DNA from: Kiritimatiellia bacterium
GTDB taxonomy: Bacteria > Verrucomicrobiota > Kiritimatiellia > B70-G9
Direction: 5' to 3'
DNA: 10,533 nt
Assembly (NCBI GenBank): GCA_012961745.1
Contig: DTYT01000264.1
Location: 1 to 10,533 of the forward strand
Below, one piece after another: positions 7,583-10,533 of this stretch. The position numbers and the translations under genes were made by a program. Under the pieces are notes generated by a model. The model made no database searches, was not told the origin of the DNA, and saw nothing but the letters and a program-made list of their open reading frames with translations. The first letter of the stretch is position 1. Every line of letters starts with the position of its first letter.

Positions 7583-8203
7583 ATGGCCGGCGTTCCGTTG
7601 GTGGTGGCAGTAGAGACCGATGACCGCCTGGGTGAGGCGGTGCGGATGGCGGTGGACGCCCTCCGCCGCGGACGGTTGGTCGCGATCCCCACCGAAACCG
7701 TCTACGGGCTGGCAGCAGACCCGCAAGTTAGGGGTGCGGTCGGTCGCCTGTATACCGCCAAGCACCGCGATACCCGCAAGCCGATTGCGTGGTTCGTCGA
7801 CTCGGTCGGCGAGATTGAGCGAGTTGGGGCGGAGGCGACCCCGTTGCTGGAAAAGCTGGCAGAGCGGTTCTGGCCCGGACCGCTGACGGTAATAGTCCGC
7901 CATGGCTCCGGAACGCGGGGATTCCGGATCCCCAGGCATAGGGTGCCGTTGGAAATCCTGAAGGTGAAGAAGGGGCCTCTGGCGGTTACCAGTGCCAATC
8001 GGAGCGGCGAGCCCCCGGCGCGGTCTCCGGCTGAGGTGATTGCGGCGGTCGGTGAGCATATTTCGTTGGTGATCACCGATCCTCCCCAGTGTGGCAGAGC
8101 CCCCAGTACGGTCGTGGACATTTCGGGGGGCGATGTGCGGATCCTGCGGGAAGGGGCTATTCCGTGGGCGCAGATATTGGAAGTGGTGAGGGAGGCCGGG
8201 TAG
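7583..8203 (+). CDS. tsaC: Threonylcarbamoyl-AMP synthase (Sua5/YciO/YrdC family)
   Basis: TsaC makes threonylcarbamoyl-AMP from L-threonine, bicarbonate and ATP, the first step of t6A37 modification of ANN-decoding tRNAs, in the cytoplasm. The 206-residue length fits the short YrdC-only form; there is no Sua5 C-terminal domain. Visible motifs are PTETVYGLA (36-44), the nucleotide-binding basic patch KHRDTRKP (60-67), RFWPGPLT (95-102), TSANRSGEPP (136-145), PSTVVDI (174-180) and ILREGAI (187-193). The ATG at 7583 has GGGAG at 7576-7580, only 2 nt upstream, which is short. The frame has no better ATG before the conserved core, so the exact start is less certain than the gene. The stop is immediately followed by the ATG of the next gene. 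In Bacillus the homologue ywlC also precedes ywlE-ywlF-glyA, which supports the assignment. Confidence 0.93.
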   Translation: MAGVPLVVAVETDDRLGEAVRMAVDALRRGRLVAIPTETVYGLAADPQVRGAVGRLYTAKHRDTRKPIAWFVDSVGEIERVGAEATPLLEKLAERFWPGPLTVIVRHGSGTRGFRIPRHRVPLEILKVKKGPLAVTSANRSGEPPARSPAEVIAAVGEHISLVITDPPQCGRAPSTVVDISGGDVRILREGAIPWAQILEVVREAG

Positions 8204-10411
8204 ATGGCGGCTGAACGGGCAAAGCCTCCGGTGCGGCGCCTGCTTTTTCTGTGTACCGGCAACGTGTGCCGCAGTCCGATGGCCGAGTATCTCCTGCGGG
8301 CTAACAAGCCGGCCTCCGCGCAGTGGGAGATCGCATCTGCGGCGCTTTCCGGTTCCGACGGGCAGCCTGCGACTCCGGAAGCGGTTGCGGCTCTGCGTGA
8401 ATGTGGAATCGACATGTCCGGCCATCGCAGCCGTTCGGTTGATACTCAGTTGATCGATTGGGCCGACCTGATCGTAGTGATGACCGCGGAGCAGGAACGG
8501 GAGGTGCTGGGCCGCTTCCCGCAGGCCGCGGGGAAGCTGCGCCGCCTAGGAGCCTTTGGCATTAGCCGGCAGGACGATATTGCCGATCCCATCGGCCAGC
8601 CGCTTTCGAGTTATCGCCGCACTCGCGACTTGATAAACAGTGCCGTATCCGATCTGATTCTGGAATTGCTGGAACCCAGCAGGGGGGTGGTCATGCAGGA
8701 GCAGGATTCGGAGAAGATTGCGATGCAGTTAAAGGTCGGCGTAGGGTCCGACCACGGCGGATTCGAAATCAAGGAGGCGGTGAAGGAGTACCTGCAGACC
8801 CGCAAGGTGCGGGTAGTGGACACGGGATGTTTTGCCGCTGCCTCGGTTGACTATCCCGATTTTGCGGCTCAGGTCGCCCGTATGGTTTCGGAGGGCGAAG
8901 TGGATCATGGCATTCTGGTGTGTACCACGGGGATAGGGATGAGTATCGTGGCGAACAAGTTTCCACGCGTGAGGGCTGCGCTGTGTATGAATCCGGAAAT
9001 GGCCCGTCTGGCACGCCGGCACAATCATGCCAATGTGCTGGTTCTCTCCGGAGGATTCATCACCACGGAGGAAGCGATCGCCATCTTGAAGGAGTGGATG
9101 GCCAGCAGCGGTGAGACGGGGGGACGGCACGAACGCCGGGTGCGCAAAATCGAAAAGCTGGAACGCGGCCTCAGCGACCCCGTCGAGCTATTCCATGCCG
9201 ATCATGAGATCTACCGTGTGGTGGTCGGCGAGATGAAGCGCCAGCGTGACAATCTGGAACTGATAGCGTCGGAGAACTACGCCAGTCGTGCGGTGCGGGA
9301 GGCCTGTTCATCGGTTCTTACCAACAAGTATGCCGAGGGCTACCCGGGCAAGCGATGGTATCACGGATGTGAATTCGTAGACGAGGCTGAGCGTCTCGCG
9401 ATTGATCGGGCTAAGGAACTCTTCGGGGCGGAGCACGTGAATGTGCAGCCGCACAGCGGCAGCCAGGCCAACATGGCGGTCTATTTCGCCGTGATGGAGC
9501 CGGGAGACACGATGCTGGCACTGAGCCTCTCGCACGGAGGACACCTTACCCATGGTCATAAAGTCAATTTCTCGGGCAGGTTTTTCAATGTGGTGCATTA
9601 CGGCGTAGACCGTGACACTGAACGGATAGACTACGACCAGATCGCCGAGCTGGCAGAGAAACATCGGCCCAAGCTCATCTGTGCCGGCGCCAGCGCATAT
9701 CCGCGTATCATTGACTTCAAACGGTTGCGCGAGGTTGCGGATGCTGTGGGAGCCTACTTGATGGTGGACATGGCGCACATCGCGGGACTGGTTGCCGCCG
9801 GCTGCCACCCCAACCCGGCGCCCTATTGCGAATTCATCACCACCACCACCCACAAAACGTTGCGGGGTCCCCGTGGAGGAATGGTGTTGTGCCAGGCCCG
9901 TTTCTCCGCCGATATTGACAAGCAGGTCTTTCCCGGCGTACAGGGAGGGCCGCTGATGCACATTATCGCCGCCAAGGCGGTGTGCTTCTACGAGGCGCTT
10001 CAGCCTTCTTTCAAGGAGTATTGTCAGCAGATAATCCGCAACGCTCAGCGACTGGCGGACTCTCTGGCCGCCCGGGGATTCCGGATCGTGTCCGGAGGAA
10101 CCGACAACCATTTGATGCTGGTGGATCTCCGCGATAGGGGCATCACCGGCAAGGATGCGGCGGAGGCGCTCGATCGGGCAGGCATCACGGTAAACAAGAA
10201 CGTGATACCCTTTGATGACAAGAGTCCTTTCGTGACTTCCGGAATCCGGATAGGTACGCCGGCGGTAACCACCCGGGGCATGGGAGTAGAGGAAATGGAT
10301 GTCATTGCGTATCTGATTGCTAAGGTTCTGGAGGATCCCGCCGACGTGGATAATCTGCGCCGTGTGCGCGGCGAAGTGCTGGCCCTCACCGGCCGCTTTC
10401 CCGTGCCCTGA
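8204..10411 (+). CDS. rpiB-glyA: Three-domain fusion: low-molecular-weight protein phosphatase + ribose-5-phosphate isomerase B + serine hydroxymethyltransferase
   Basis: One uninterrupted 735-codon frame starts at an ATG directly after the tsaC stop, with GAGGGAGG (8188-8195) 8 nt upstream. Residues 11-160 form a low-molecular-weight phosphatase: P-loop CTGNVCRS (Cys17, Arg23) and acid loop ADPIGQPLSSY with Asp128. Residues 177-320 form RpiB (ribose 5-phosphate/ribulose 5-phosphate): GSDHGG (181-186), DYPD (216-219), Cys240 in CTTGIG, His273 in RRHNHAN, and phosphate-binding Arg308 and Arg312 in GGRHERRV. Residues 325-735 form serine hydroxymethyltransferase (serine + THF to glycine + methylene-THF): ELIASENY (352-359), NKYAEGYPGKRWYHGCE (374-390), PHSGSQAN (416-423) and the PLP lysine Lys551 in TTTTHKTLRGPRGG. 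All three parts are full length with key residues kept. The linkers are short, about 16 and 5 residues. Separate genes in this order occur in Bacillus (ywlE-ywlF-glyA region). The phosphatase/RpiB joint contains a six-G run and a possible internal start, so two proteins may be made. The RpiB/GlyA joint shows no such ambiguity. Confidence 0.92.
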   Translation: MAAERAKPPVRRLLFLCTGNVCRSPMAEYLLRANKPASAQWEIASAALSGSDGQPATPEAVAALRECGIDMSGHRSRSVDTQLIDWADLIVVMTAEQEREVLGRFPQAAGKLRRLGAFGISRQDDIADPIGQPLSSYRRTRDLINSAVSDLILELLEPSRGVVMQEQDSEKIAMQLKVGVGSDHGGFEIKEAVKEYLQTRKVRVVDTGCFAAASVDYPDFAAQVARMVSEGEVDHGILVCTTGIGMSIVANKFPRVRAALCMNPEMARLARRHNHANVLVLSGGFITTEEAIAILKEWMASSGETGGRHERRVRKIEKLERGLSDPVELFHADHEIYRVVVGEMKRQRDNLELIASENYASRAVREACSSVLTNKYAEGYPGKRWYHGCEFVDEAERLAIDRAKELFGAEHVNVQPHSGSQANMAVYFAVMEPGDTMLALSLSHGGHLTHGHKVNFSGRFFNVVHYGVDRDTERIDYDQIAELAEKHRPKLICAGASAYPRIIDFKRLREVADAVGAYLMVDMAHIAGLVAAGCHPNPAPYCEFITTTTHKTLRGPRGGMVLCQARFSADIDKQVFPGVQGGPLMHIIAAKAVCFYEALQPSFKEYCQQIIRNAQRLADSLAARGFRIVSGGTDNHLMLVDLRDRGITGKDAAEALDRAGITVNKNVIPFDDKSPFVTSGIRIGTPAVTTRGMGVEEMDVIAYLIAKVLEDPADVDNLRRVRGEVLALTGRFPVP
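8681..8695 (+). promoter_or_regulatory. Possible internal ribosome binding site and ATG for an RpiB-GlyA protein
   Basis: AGGGGGG (8681-8687) is followed after 5 nt by an in-frame ATG (8693-8695), Met164 of the fusion. This is exactly where the phosphatase domain ends and 13 residues before the RpiB core. A second in-frame ATG at 8723 has GGAG at 8710-8713. Initiation here would give a 572-residue RpiB-GlyA protein in addition to, or instead of, the triple fusion. The motif is seen in the sequence; its use is inferred. Confidence 0.4.
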
Positions 10412-10429
10412 AGCCGGTTCTCCGTCGCG

Positions 10430-10458
10430 TTGACAGCGGGGATGCAACTGTCTATATT
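10430..10458 (+). promoter_or_regulatory. Near-consensus sigma-70 promoter for tRNA-Val
   Basis: A perfect -35 TTGACA (10430-10435) and a -10 TATATT (10453-10458) are separated by 17 bp. Transcription would begin near 10465, about 17 nt before the tRNA. The -35 begins only 19 bp after the stop codon of the upstream fusion gene. I see no intrinsic terminator in that gap, so operon transcripts may also read into the tRNA. Confidence 0.85.
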
Positions 10459-10481
10459 GCTCCCTGGTATGCGGCCGGGAT

Positions 10482-10533
10482 GGGCGATTAGCTCAGTTGG
10501 CTAGAGCGCCACCTTGACATGGTGGAAGTCAGA
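10482..10533 (+). tRNA. tRNA-Val (anticodon GAC), truncated by the window end
   Basis: The cloverleaf can be followed base by base: acceptor 5' strand GGGCGAT (10482-10488), T8-A9, D stem GCTC/GAGC (10491-10494 and 10504-10507) around the loop AGTTGGCTA, then anticodon stem CCACC/GGTGG (10509-10513 and 10521-10525) around the loop TTGACAT with anticodon GAC at 10516-10518. The variable loop AAGTC and the first bases of the T stem follow. The T loop and the 3' acceptor strand are outside the window. GAC reads the valine codons GUC and GUU. Its own strong promoter lies just upstream. Confidence 0.95.

Noticed and set aside
7124..8425. Minus-strand open frame of 433 codons over tsaC and flanks
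   Set aside because: It is fully antisense to well-recognised genes, its composition is low-quality (many Arg/His/Pro/Gln), and no ribosome binding site or domain is seen.
9118..9123. Second six-G run, considered as a frameshift joining RpiB to GlyA
   Set aside because: RpiB-like sequence continues in the same frame on both sides of the run (EWMASS before, GGRHERRV after), so the frame does not change there.
9308..10447. Minus-strand open frame of 379 codons opposite the GlyA domain
   Set aside because: It is antisense to a clearly conserved SHMT sequence with no recognisable motif. It would also start inside the tRNA promoter region.
10482..10533. tRNA-Val as an integration (attachment) site of a mobile element
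   Set aside because: No integrase gene, direct repeat of a tRNA end or composition change is visible, and the 3' end of the tRNA is outside the window.
1..10533. CRISPR array, insertion sequence or defence system
   Set aside because: No evenly spaced direct repeats, terminal inverted repeats, transposase or recognised defence genes were seen on either strand.

Overview
The window is GC-rich bacterial chromosome, roughly 60% G+C by eye. It probably comes from the Planctomycetes-Verrucomicrobia-Chlamydiae group, with Verrucomicrobiota, Kiritimatiellota or a relative most likely. The best pointer is an exported protein of the uncharacterised TIGR03790 family. It carries an Asp-rich thrombospondin-type-3-like calcium motif and a C-terminal beta domain ending in the 'RFYRI' style common in secreted proteins of that group. 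This placement is an inference from protein style, not from a phylogeny.

Left part (1-4286): two convergent genes. The plus-strand gene is the 3' portion of a six-hairpin (alpha/alpha barrel) glycosidase-like protein that enters from outside the window. The minus-strand gene is the full-length, 906-residue TIGR03790-family exported protein. Their 3' ends overlap by 47 bp. A perfect 7-bp inverted repeat lies at the junction, with the minus-strand stop codon in its loop. The 222-bp divergent gap (4287-4508) holds a plausible sigma-70 promoter for the rightward operon, with an imperfect palindrome filling its spacer.

Right part (4509-10411): a tightly packed plus-strand operon. It runs purD, purE, an S41/C-terminal-processing-peptidase-like gene, tsaC (Sua5/YrdC family), and one 735-codon frame encoding three normally separate proteins end to end. 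These are a low-molecular-weight protein phosphatase (YwlE/Wzb family), ribose-5-phosphate isomerase B and serine hydroxymethyltransferase. The same order (tsaC-like, phosphatase, rpiB, glyA) exists as separate genes in the Bacillus subtilis ywlC-ywlE-ywlF-glyA region, so the frame looks like a collapsed ancestral operon. Functionally the operon is coherent. RpiB makes the ribose 5-phosphate that becomes PRPP, GlyA makes the glycine used by PurD and the one-carbon units needed elsewhere in purine synthesis, and PurD and PurE are purine enzymes.

Right edge (10412-10533): a near-consensus sigma-70 promoter followed by tRNA-Val(GAC), cut off by the end of the window in the T arm.

Most notable points: the phosphatase-RpiB-GlyA fusion; a six-G run with an embedded ribosome binding site and ATG exactly at the phosphatase/RpiB joint, which could be an internal start, a slippage site or a sequencing error; an S41 peptidase homologue that appears to have lost both catalytic residues; and the architecture of the TIGR03790 protein. 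No mobile element, CRISPR array or defence system was seen.
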